Shown here: piece after piece, positions 45,034 through 55,900 of the stretch
How positions within the stretch are numbered: position 1 is the stretch's first letter
Layout: every line of letters starts with the position of its first letter
NCBI GenBank assembly: GCA_905116865.2
Contig: CAJHNH020006002.1
Coordinates: 248,001 to 312,000 of the forward strand
Length of the DNA: 64,000 bases
Reading direction: 5' to 3'
Source of the DNA: Candidula unifasciata
Taxonomy: Eukaryota; Mollusca; Gastropoda; Stylommatophora; Geomitridae
Made by a program: the position numbers and the translations under genes
The notes under the pieces: generated by a model
Seen by the model: the letters and a program-made list of their open reading frames with translations, nothing else
The model's database searches: none
Told to the model about the DNA's origin: nothing

Positions 45034-45375
45034 CATGCCATGACAGTTCTAGTGGTAGTATCAGTCCATGTCATGACAGTTCTAGTGGTGGTATCAGTCC
45101 ATGTCATGACAGTTCTAGTGGTGGTATCAGTCCATGTCATGACACTTCTAGTGGTGGTATCAGTCCATGTCATGACACTTCTAGTGGTGGTATCAGTCCA
45201 TGCCATGACACTTCTAGTGGTGGTGTCAGTCTATGCCATGACACTTCTAGTGGTGGTATCAGTCCATGTCATGACACTTCTAGTGGTGGTATCAGTCCAT
45301 GTCATGACACTTCTAGTGGTGGTATCAGTCCATGCCATGACACTTCTAGTGGTGGTATCAGTCTGGTGTATCAGT
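45034..45375. repeat. 33-bp minisatellite, about 10 copies
   Basis: CATGACACTTCTAGTGGTGG then TATCAGTCCATGT, 33 bp. The Val-rich frame across it is an artefact of the repeat. Confidence 0.92.
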
Positions 45376-45394
45376 GGTGTATTAAAGCCAATTC

Positions 45395-45600
45395 TACTAG
45401 AGTCTATGTCTGGACAGTTCTAGTGGTGTATTAAAGCCACTTCTACTAGAGTCTATGCCATGACAGTTCTTGTGGTGTTTTAAAGCCACTTCTACTAGAG
45501 TCTATGTCTTGACAGTTCTAGTGGTGTATTAAAGACACTTCTACTAGAGTCTATGCCATGACAGTTCTTGTGGTGTTTTAAAGCCACTTCGACTAGACAC
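45395..45600. repeat. About 49-bp tandem repeat, four copies
   Basis: GACAGTTCTAGTGGTGTATT then AAAGCCACTTCTACTAGAGT. It shares GACAGTTCTAGTGGTG with the 33-bp array just before it, so one probably grew from the other. Confidence 0.85.
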
Positions 45601-46474
45601 GCCCAATGTCTTGTACACATGACCTCACAGACATGGAAACCAAAGAAGGCAAGTAGATCTGCATGTATTGAAAAACAGCACAAGAAACACACTTTTACGT
45701 TAATATAGCTCGATGTCACCTGTACTTGCAGTCTAGCTCAAGACATGTTTAGAATCCTCAGGTCAAACAATAACAAAGCAGGATATGTTTGTGGGGTGCA
45801 ACCAAATCCTACAATAAATAAATGAACACAAACAGCTGTTTTAGATCACAAGTAACAGACTGGATGTTGCAGGTAGAGAGCCTCCATCAGCATCCCCAAA
45901 CAAGAGGACACAACAACATCAAAAAACTACAAAACAAAGGTGCAGTCTGATCTCTGTGGTTCAGGATTGTGAGAGATCCATTAGCCACAGATTTAGCCAC
46001 CTATCTGGTAGTTTTTGAATGTTGCAGTGTACCTTTTTGTTTAAAGTGTTCCGAACAAGGCCTGTATTCCAGTCACCAAGTGAATTCTGTCACTTGCCAG
46101 TTTGTTCTTGTTAAACTGACCAGTGTCATTCTTTATATTCACTGACTTACTCATATCTTCACAACTTTACTGCAGTTGAAGCTCTCATTTCACATCATCA
46201 ACAAGACAGATGCAAACATCATCCTATCTATGAAAAGCCACAGATTAGCAAATGAGTGACAGTGGGGTACTGAACACAGACTTTCTCAACAATTTTTAGT
46301 AACTTTAGCTTATACAGCAGGAAAACTGAGCAAGTTCATATTTCTGCAGACAGGGAAGAGAGTCACGGACAAGATTCACTTGTCGTCAAGCCAGGTCAAG
46401 TCTGGTAGCATAGATACGTCCAACATAAACTGTGGCATAAAGGCTTGTGCTGGACGGCTCAAATTTTTTGGGAT
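45601..46474. other. Intergenic spacer
   Basis: No gene or organised repeat recognised between SMN and HMGCR here. Confidence 0.4.
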
Positions 46475-46650
46475 CATCATTTGTTGAACAGGAAGTTAGA
46501 GATATGTCGCTGCACTCTGGATACATCCATATGTGCATTGGTGTGCTCCGTAGTGGATCCACCAACATACAGCCCCTCACTATGCCCGTTTGACATACTG
46601 ACAAGCCTCCGTGCATCAGGCTACTGGGACAAGAGCCAGCCTTGACAAAA
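46475..46650 (+). repeat. Interspersed repeat D, copy 2
   Basis: Second copy of the element at 44605. It is followed by three short imperfect repeats of a CTGGGCTACTGGGACAAGAG theme to 46735. Confidence 0.65.
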
Positions 46651-46759
46651 CTTCCATGCACTGGGCTACTGAGACATGATCTAGCCTTGACAAAGCCCCT
46701 GTGCACTGGGCTACTGGGACAAGAGCCAGCCAGGGTTCCCTGCCCACCAGCGGCAGGAT

Positions 46760-47035
46760 TGTTTTTCCCTCAACACAGCTCTGGCATTGACTCAGTCCAA
46801 TAAAAGTATGTCTTTACTGCTTGCATTGACCACTTATAGGGTGGTGTAGGATAGGTTTGGCTCGTAAGTCTGAGGGTTGAAGGCTGCATGGCTAGTGAAA
46901 TCGTCACAGACTGTACTGGTTTAGGATTTTTATTGGCGCATCTAACAGACACAATCTCCATCCCTTCCTGAGGATGAAGCCCTGAGCTCATGCATGAGAG
47001 GCCAGTGTGCTAACCATATGGCAACCACAACTCTA
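46760..47035 (-). mobile_element. tRNA-derived SINE, older copy
   Basis: On the minus strand a tRNA-like head reads GTTGCCATATGGTTAGCACA then CTGGCCTCTCATGC and GGGCTTCATCCTC, i.e. A box, anticodon-arm-like part and B box in correct order. A body of about 200 bp follows. Box decay suggests age. No target duplication was found. Confidence 0.6.
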
Positions 47036-47144
47036 ATCAAATATGTGCTAGATGTTTTTCAAATTGTTCTGGAAATTGTTAAGCTAAAGAAACCAGCTAC
47101 CTCACATCAATATGATGTAGCTGAGTCCTTGTGATGGTTTCAGG

Positions 47145-47420
47145 GCCCCATTGGGGGGTGGGGTTGAGAGGGGGGGGGAAATAAACCCTTTGCCGCCCCT
47201 CCCCAAGGTAAGTCTTAAACAGTTAACTAATTAGGGGTGTTTCCTTTTAAGATGGAGTTCATCTGCCTGAAAGGTGAGGAACTAACAGCCTGCATATAAA
47301 TAGGTCAGATCTGTAAAATGGATGTGCACGCAAAACTCAAGCTCTGGAACAAGACCCAAGTCTGACAGTGGACGAAAAAACCAGGACTTTCCACCAGAGT
47401 TTACAGCCTGTGAATGTTAA
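47145..47420 (+). repeat. Interspersed repeat C, copy
   Basis: Starts GGGCCCCATTGGGGGG, then AAGGTAAGTCTTAAAC, AGTTCATCTGCCTGAAAGG, GGATGTGCACGCA, CTCTGGAACAAGACCCAAG and CAGAGTTTACAGCCTG. Confidence 0.7.
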
Positions 47421-47629
47421 GCAGAAGAAGATGAAGCCTAGTGTAATGAAGGTCATACACTTCACATTCCCACCGCAGTATTTGCTATATGTCAACTTTG
47501 AACTTGATGCCCATGTCAGTTGTGCAAAAACTACGAACAGATAGTGGTAGCTAATCCTGTGTCAAAGTTCCTTCAGGGGTGTGGCTGTCATCTGTAGGTG
47601 ACAGGTTCAAATCCTAGTCTGGCCTATGA

Positions 47630-47866
47630 GGTTGGTTGCGTATTCTTTACAGGAGGTTGCAGAACCAACCCCAACAGCCCCTGGCTGTTGTGTGGTTTTT
47701 TTAGGCAAATTTACGTCCAGTAGTTTGCCATTGCTTTCTGGACGGTCAGCTTTCTTGATACCACTGTCGAAACCAATGCAAGGCGCATGGCCCACAGCTG
47801 GGATCGAACCCCGGATCCCGGCATTACGAAGCGTTCGCATCGACTTAGCCACAGAGCCGACACGGC
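47630..47866 (-). mobile_element. tRNA-derived SINE with clear A and B boxes
   Basis: On the minus strand the head reads GTCGGCTCTGTGGCTAAGTC (A box TGGCTAAGTCGATG) and GGGGTTCGATCCCAG (B box matching GGTTCGANNCC). The tail contains CAATGGCAAACTACTGG and TTTGCCTAAAAAAAC, a layout like the 3' ends of SINEs mobilised by RTE/L2-type LINEs (resemblance only). About 235 bp; the end at the left is approximate. Confidence 0.75.
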
Positions 47867-48488
47867 CTATAAAGCTTTCAAAATATCATATTGTCTAGTG
47901 TGTTCTTTAATGTTGAATTTACACATCTTCTTCTGTGATTGCTAATAATTACTTGTGAATTTGTTTCTGATGTTTCAACAAAACAAAAAAAAGTTCCGTC
48001 ATGAGTAACTTTATTATTACAAAGGGCTGTCATTAGAAACTTCTCCAAGTTCAGAAACCACAGGGTGAAGAAAAGTGGTGCTGTACATTTGTGAAGAAGT
48101 CTTTATGGACAGAGTGTGATTTAACACAGTACACACAGACTGTCTGAGATTAGACCATGATTCCTCCACAAGTTTTAGGCAGTTCTGTGTCACAGACTTT
48201 AACTCAAGACACTTCTAACAGACACACATTCTTTCTTATGAATGATTTTAACTTGGGGTATCACACAGATACATTCCTTACTTTTGGAGATATGAGCTGT
48301 ATCCCTCAAAGGCAAAATCCTATCTTATCAGGGACTGAAACCTGGGACCCCTTACAGATACAAATCCTGTCTAACTGGGGATTAGAACTCAGATTTCTAC
48401 ATGAAATAAAATGTATTGCAGGAAATGTACATCGATGAAAGACATTGTCCAGGCTGTGTAAACATTGGCAGTTGTAGCAGCTTTCACC
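47867..48488. other. Intergenic spacer
   Basis: No supported gene. One 93-codon frame at 48157-48438 has no recognisable motif. Confidence 0.4.
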
Positions 48489-49095
48489 ACAGCACTACAG
48501 TAAACCAAGGGGTGATATGCCAGCAACAACAAGATTTCACAGCCCTACAGTATACCAAGGGGTGATATGCCAGCAACAACAAGATTTCAGAGCCCTACAG
48601 TATACCAAGGGGTGATATGCCAGCAACAACAAGATTTCAGAGCCCTACAGTATACCAAGGGGTGATATGCCAGCAACAACAAGATTTCACAGCCCTACAG
48701 TATACCAAGAGGTGATATGCCAGCAACAACAAGATTTCACAGCCCTACAGTATACCAAGGGGTGATATGCCAGCAACAACAAGATTTCACAGCCCTACAG
48801 AATACCAAGAGGTGATATGCCAGCAACAACAAGATTTCACAGCCCTACAGTATACCCAGGGGTGATATGCCAGCAACAACAAGATTTCAGAGCCCTACAG
48901 TATACCCAGGGGTGATATGCCAGCAACAACAAGATTTCAGAGCCCTACAGTATACCCAGGGGTGATATGCCAGCAACAACAAGATTTCAGAGCCCTACAG
49001 TATACCCAGGGGTGATATGCCAGCAACAACAAGATTTCACAGCCCTACAGTATACCAAGAGGTGATATGCCAGCAACAAGAAGATTTCACATCAC
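48489..49095. repeat. 50-bp minisatellite, about 12 copies
   Basis: AGCCCTACAGTATACCAAGG then GGTGATATGCCAGCAACAAC and AAGATTTCAC, period 50 bp (48541, 48591, 48641...). Variants CAAGG, CAAGA and CCAGG fall in blocks, showing local homogenisation. Confidence 0.95.
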
Positions 49096-49847
49096 ATGTC
49101 TAGACCAGTCTTGTGGCTAAGAAAAATACACTTACACACATGGAGGACTCAAACCTCTATCCACTTCAGGGTAGTCTTCTTAGGACCACACATTTCTCTG
49201 TTGTTCTTTCCACTGGTGGAAACATTTCAGGAAGGCCCTTTGGGAATGGAGTATGGTACTGTATTTCTTGTGACTCAAACCAGGATTTTCCTGGTGGCTT
49301 TTTCACTCAGAAAGGTGTCCAAAAGGGATGTGAATTTTAACATGAAAATCATGTCTCCTACTCTGAGGTGTAACTGTCACAGTGGAGACATTCATCATCC
49401 CTAAGCCAAAGAAAGCAAGGCATGTGTGTAGCAACTTCACTGTCTCTTCACTGTACTTCAAAGACTATTTTCTAAAGGCCATCTATTGCCAACACACCAC
49501 TCATTCTTCATTCAAATCTGATTCATATTTTCTTGGACAAACACCAGTGCAATGCTGGTTTATAAGGCATGAATCCAGAGATTATCTAAGCTGAAAATGC
49601 TGATGAATTAGACTCAGTTTAAATGACAATAAATTACGTGGAAAGCAACTGCCAAGCTTTCCTCTATTTCTAAAACAAAAAACACAAAAACCCTTCCTGA
49701 CAAGCTTCCAACCAAAACAAGACCACTGGAAGGAGTCTGTGGAGATGATTTTGAAGGTGATTAGGGGTTCAGAACCTCAGGTGAGTATCTGTAATTTGCC
49801 TGCCTGGCCATAGGTCAGATTCTTTTTTAGATGGACTTGGTGAGCAG
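49096..49847 (-). other. Presumed HMGCR 3' UTR and flank
   Basis: Sequence downstream of the HMGCR stop. No canonical AATAAA was seen on the minus strand in this span. A 102-codon frame on the + strand lacks recognised motifs. Confidence 0.4.
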
Positions 49848-49926
49848 TTATGAAACTTGACTGATGCATGTGCCAGGAAAGGACACTGTTGGACTGGTCA
49901 CTGTAGGGGCCATGTTAATGGTGGAC
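49848..49926 (-). CDS. HMGCR: HMGCR last exon (C-terminal tail)
   Basis: The acceptor TTTGTTTCAG completes the Arg codon of HNR, then [25 protein letters not shown] and TAA. The first Ser aligns with human Ser872, the AMPK phosphorylation site, with Met at +4 where human has Leu. The tail after it is unrelated to the human tail, as is common. Confidence 0.93.
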
Positions 49927-52900
49927 CTGAAACAAAAACAACAGTGTGAAAACCGCTCTCAGTCAACATTAAACAAATGGCAAGTAACAGCTTTTTTATG
50001 TTAAGTTATACAGCTTTGTCTTTTTTCTTTGTCATAATTTTCTTCTAGGCTTCTTGAGGTTAAATTGATTGACGAATGTTGTAATTTCCTAAACAGGAAG
50101 CATAATACAAAATGTGATATCTCTTTATCATATAAGGAAAACATATTTCTCTAACACAGTGTTGTGTAACCAGTATATCTCATGTTGTGTAACCAGTATA
50201 TCTCATACTGTGTAACCAGTACATCTCATGTTGTGAAACCAGTATATCTCATACTGTGTAACCAGTACATCTCATGTTGTGTAACCAGTATATCTCATGT
50301 GTAACCAGTACATCTCATGTTGTGTAACCAGTATATCTCATGTGTAACCAGTACATCTCATGTTGTGTAACCAGTATATCTCACAATAAATGACCAGAAA
50401 TCTATCTCACAACACACAGCACCTGTCTTGGCAGACAAAAACACAGACTGCTACACCACACAAGTTCAGTCTGACATTAGCAAAGACAGAAAGAGTGAAC
50501 ACGAAGTCAAACAGGTAACTGCAAGATGCCTCACCTGTTGTGCTTCATATGTGATTTGACCAGGTGGCCAGAAGCCAGTGCAGACATCAGGGACAGCTCG
50601 CCTGCTAAAACTGATGCACACACAATTCGAGCAAAGCGTTGAGCATTCTCTCCGGGGTTCTCAACATGGGATCCCTTGACCTCGAGCATCTGTGGACAGT
50701 CAGTTGATTTTCATGTCACAGTTCCAGATTTGTTTATACACAGCCACACACTTTTTTTTATAGTCGCACATTCAATTATGTGGACTTCTGCTGGTCCAAT
50801 CTGGCAGATCACTAGAATAACGCCTATGCAATAAAAAGATTTGTTTCCAGGGAATGTTTTCTGCAGGAAATTCCTCATTTCTGTTCATAGGTTTTGTTGC
50901 TTTGGAATTTAGTTGAGTGCTTAGTGCATTTGGAATGATGTTTTCTGTTGTACCAATGACATGTTGTAAACTGCACTAAAAATGGCCACAGTTGCAATTA
51001 CGCTTGCAATAGCATGTACCTATGCTGTTCTGTGTGTACAATGGCATGATGCTGGCTTTTCTTAACTGACTGACTACATAACAAAGTGAGCTGCAATTCT
51101 GTCTGGGACTGTTAATATTGCTACATCTGATGGCTTTCTTATGCATTCACTTTGTAGTGATTAGACTGTGAACGCTGTGGAAGGACTGGCACAGAATGTT
51201 AATAATTATATATTAATATATTTAGGCAGTTAGAAGAGTCCTCATCTTGCAGGGGACTAGATGACCTCTAGTGGGCAGTGAGGGACCAGTGACTTGAGGA
51301 CAGTATACAGTAGGTATGGATGGACAGTGAGAGTGAAATAAAGAGCAAAAATACCGAGCTGAATCATGCTTTTGTCTGTATATTGTCCCCATTGTTAGGA
51401 GTGTTGGTTGACGTCTGCCCTCAGCTAGTCTCTGACATATGTAATAGTGAACGTTAATAATACTGATAAAATATTTGGCCAGTTAAAAATGCAATATGGT
51501 GTTCTCAATATTCAAAGAGTCACATGACAAATAAGAGTTGTGGCTGTCAATGACAAATAAGAGTTGTGTCTTTCAAAGATAAATAAGAGTTGTGGCTTTC
51601 AATGACAAATAAGAGTTGTGTCTGTCAATGACAAATAAGAGTTGTGTCTTTCAATGACAAATAAGAGTTGTGTCTGTCAATAACAAGTAAGAGTTGTGTG
51701 TCAATGACAAATAAGAGTTGTGTCTGTCAATAACAAATAAGAGTTGTGGCTGTCAATGACAAATAAGAGTTGTGACTGTCAATGACAAATAAGAGTTGTG
51801 TCTGTCAATAACAAATAAGAGTTGTGGCTGTCAATGACAAATAAGAGCGGTGTCTGTCAATGACAAATAAGAGTTGTGGCTGTCAATGACAAATAAGAGT
51901 TGTGGCTGTCAATGACAAATAAGAGTTGTGTCTGTCAATAACAAATAAGAGTTGTGGCTGTCAATGACTAATAAGAGTTGTGGATGTCAATGACAAGTAA
52001 GAGTTGTGGCTGTCAATGACAAGTAAGAGTTGTGGCTGTCAATGACAAATAAGAGTTGTGGCTGTCAATGACAAATAAGAGTTGTGGCTGTCAATGACAA
52101 ATAAGAGTTGTGTCTGTCAATGACAAATAAGAGTTGTGTCTGTCAATAACAAATAAGAATTGTGCCTGTCAATGACAAATAAGAATTGTGTCTGTCAATG
52201 ACAAATAAGAATTGTGTCTGTCAATGACAAATAAGAATTGTGTCTGTCAATGACAAATAAGAGTTATGGCTGTCAATGACAAACGAGAGTTGTTGCTGTC
52301 AATGACACGCATCATTGGCAGTATGCTAAAGCCACCTAGCTGTCAAGGTAAATATTTTCACCAAAGTGCAATTTTAGGGCTTTTAGTTTTCACTTTACAA
52401 TATGCCTAACACATATACATGTCAATTCCTTCTCCAGTTGAGTAAATTAAATCAGGCACAATACCGGTGAATGATTTGATAGAAAGAACATCAAAGAATC
52501 AAATGGTTTGGTCTCTTGTCAGAATGGAACCAAATCGGCCAGCAGCTAGAGTGAACGAACGAACGAACGAACGAACGAACTTTATTTTCAAAGGGTCACA
52601 AATTGGGCACGCAGGCCCGTCTTACATTCGGCCCTTCCAGTCAACCATCTTTCTCACAGCAGTTGTATTTTACTAATAAAGCATGTTATGATCATATGAT
52701 GATATGCATATTATGAATATTATAAAAGAACACAAAAGCATGAGTTGTAAAATGCATGCAAAAACCCGCGCGTGCATACATACACCCACATACACGCGCT
52801 CACCCACTCACTTACACACACAAACATGCATGCATACATTACACACATACACAGATACATACAAACAAACATGCATACACACAGGCATACGTACACACAA

Positions 52901-55900
52901 ACATACATACATAGATACAAACATACATTCATACGTAATACAGGCATACACGCATACAGTCATAAATACAGTCATGAATGGAGACACACACATGCACACA
53001 CGGACACTCCCACAGAGACACACACACATTCAGACAAAAATACAGACACACACACAGACACTTACATATAAACACACACAGGGGAACACACAGCACACAT
53101 ATTTACATTCGTGCTCACACACCGACACACACACCACACATACGCAGACAAACATGCAGACACATACATACAGCCACATAGACACACACGCAGTCAAACA
53201 CACACACACACAAATACAGACAAACAGGCAGACAAACACATACTGACACCCACAGAGACAAACACGCAGAAATGCATAATCATTCAAACACATAGAAATA
53301 CACACGCAGACACATATATTCAGCACGCACAGACATATACTCTGACACAGACAAACAAGGGGCCAACATAACACATACAGAGAAACACGCATAGACATGC
53401 ACAGACAGACAGACACATGCTGACACATACACTCACGCAGACAGACATACAGACACCCACACACAGAGATACATGCATACAGCCTCATAGACACACCCGC
53501 AGACAAAACACATAAACATACACAGGCAAACATGAAGACAAACACATACGGGGACACACACAGACACAAACGAAGATATACACACAGTCACATTAAATAT
53601 GCAGAAAAACACAGAGACACACACACATGCAGACAAACACAGAGACACACACACAGACACATATTTACAGCTACATGTATCCAATTGCACACACACACAT
53701 GCAGACACACATACACAGCAAAGAGGCACACTTAAACACACAGAAACCAGTTCACACTGAAACATACACGTGGACATACGCGCGAACACACACATTCGCA
53801 CATACACAAGGACACAGACGCATACATTCGCAGACACACACCCAGATACACAAGTAGACAAACAACATACTCAGAGTCATATGTATACAAACACGCCTAC
53901 ACATACATACATATCAAGCACACGCGCGCGCGCAAACATACATATCATACACACCTTGTTTAATAATAAATTGATAATGCAATATGGGTTACATTACATT
54001 CAAGGTGGCATATAATCGCTTGTAAGTATGAATTGAAAAAGTTTACGGTTAAATGAATAGGGACTTTTAGAATTTTTCAGGTCTAGTGGAAGTTGGTTCC
54101 ACAAATGAGCAGCGGAGTACGCTAAACTTGTTTTATATAAATCTATTCTAGGTTTAGGTAAATGTAATAAATTTAGTCGCTTGCTATTTATAGGATTTGA
54201 TTTAATTAATCGGAAAAGGTAGTTTGGAGTATTTTGAGATAAAATTTTATGAATAAATTTGGCCTTGTTAAAAATTAAACGTTTGCTAAATGGCAATAGT
54301 CTTAGATGGTTATAGAGATTATTTTTTACGATATGTTTATTATCTGAAACCAGGCGTAAAGCACGATTTTGAAGAGAACTTAGTCTTTTAACATTGGATT
54401 TGGCGCAACCATCCCAAACTGTGGAACAATAGTCGACATGTGTTTGGATGTAAGACGCGTAAAATACTTTTCTTGCATCTTCGTCTAGAAAGTGCTGAAT
54501 TTTTGCAAGCTGATAGACTTTTTGTGCTATTTTCTTAGTTATCACAGAAACATGAGAATTTCAGGTTAAATGGTGTACAACATGAGAACACCAGGCTACA
54601 TGGCAAAAGGCTGAACAGGAAAGAGATGGGTGGATGAAGTGAAAGAGACACTATAGAAAAACAATATGACATTTACACAAGCTATTCAACTAGCAAAAGA
54701 CTGGAAACTACCTATAACTATGGACAAAAGAGGAAAGACGATTAAGTGAAAATGAAGAACTACTTTTCATGCAACCAAACAATTTTCCATTGGCCACAGT
54801 GTTATTTTTCAGAGAGATCTCACTGCTCAAAGATGATTTCCTTGAAACAAACACTGAGGTGACGACTATGAGGTAGTAACAAAGGCATCTTGTCTATACG
54901 GCTGTTCTCAAGCTGAATAATGATCTGTGTCTACTTAAAAGTGCCAAGCTGAGATGGTTATCTTAGTTTCAGCTTCAAAGCAAACGGGTCACCCCATAAT
55001 TGCTCCGCTCTTGTGTCAACGAAAAACACACAGAATGTTTATCACAGTCCCTTGTGGAAAGTTTGACAGACTGCTGTCTCAGCATATGCACCAGCATACA
55101 CACGCATTAAAAGCATAAGGTAGCCATCAGAAGTGCTAACACAAACAGTCTGACATTAGAAATGCAGTTCATCATCGACGGTAGCAGAAGTTACCAACAG
55201 ATCAGCAGTTGCACACGTTATCAACACAAGGGCACCACCAAAATTGCTACAACAGGCCAAACTCCATTTTTAAAATCTACAATTCACAACACCATGTTGG
55301 CCACAGTCGAAAAACATTACAAATGAAATCCGGTGTTTGAGAGGATGAATGGTCAACATTTGGGCTGGACATGACTAACCCCACAGATTTCTGCTTCTCT
55401 GAAATACAATATTTAGGTTGTTTATGGATAATAAATCTCACAGTCTTTCATAAAAGATCAAATTTAAGTGAGGTTCCGAGGCCTCATTTTTGCAGAAAAA
55501 TAGAATAAACTCACTGCCCTCTAACAAGCATGTCCTAAGAGGCGACTAATTTGGCTAAACTCTGAAGTTGTGCTGAAAGGACATATACTGCAGCCTACCT
55601 GAAGACCACAATAAGCCAATCACCCTTATAAGGAAGATGCAGAAGGATAACATTTTGGTTTTACATGAAGAATAAACCTAATAGTTTTATATATATATAT
55701 ATATCATAAAGAACAAATTTGGGTAAAACAGACCAACTAACCTCCAGACAGGCAGCTTGAGGAGGCAGGACAGTGCCACCCCCAACTGTGCCGACTTCTA
55801 TAGACGGCATTGTACAGGTAATGTGAAGGTCATCACTGTAAGGTCCGCTAGCTTCCATCAGAATTATGCAGTTTGAGCTTGTAACATTCTGAGCCGGGTC

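Larger units (their letters stand above)
52553..54545 (-). mobile_element. 5'-truncated CR1/L2-like LINE with (GTTC)n tail and expanded 3' UTR
   Basis: On the minus strand an intact coding end (54545-54000) is followed by a long CA/TG-rich stretch (about 53940-52770) and ends GAAAATAAAGTTCGTTCGTTC with a (GTTC)n tail at 52580-52553. AATAAA-like sequence plus a short-unit tail is usual for L2/CR1-group elements. The low-complexity stretch seems to lie inside the 3' UTR. The element sits in an HMGCR intron in the same orientation as that gene. Confidence 0.72.

Noticed and set aside
47560..47625. Second tRNA-like head on + strand (GACAGGTTCAAATCC)
   Set aside because: A B box is visible but the upstream part does not give a convincing A box. 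It may be a worn SINE.
52704..53861. Several Cys-rich or His/Thr-rich frames of 70-180 codons
   Set aside because: Composition artefacts of a CA/CAGACA tract; frames overlap on both strands.
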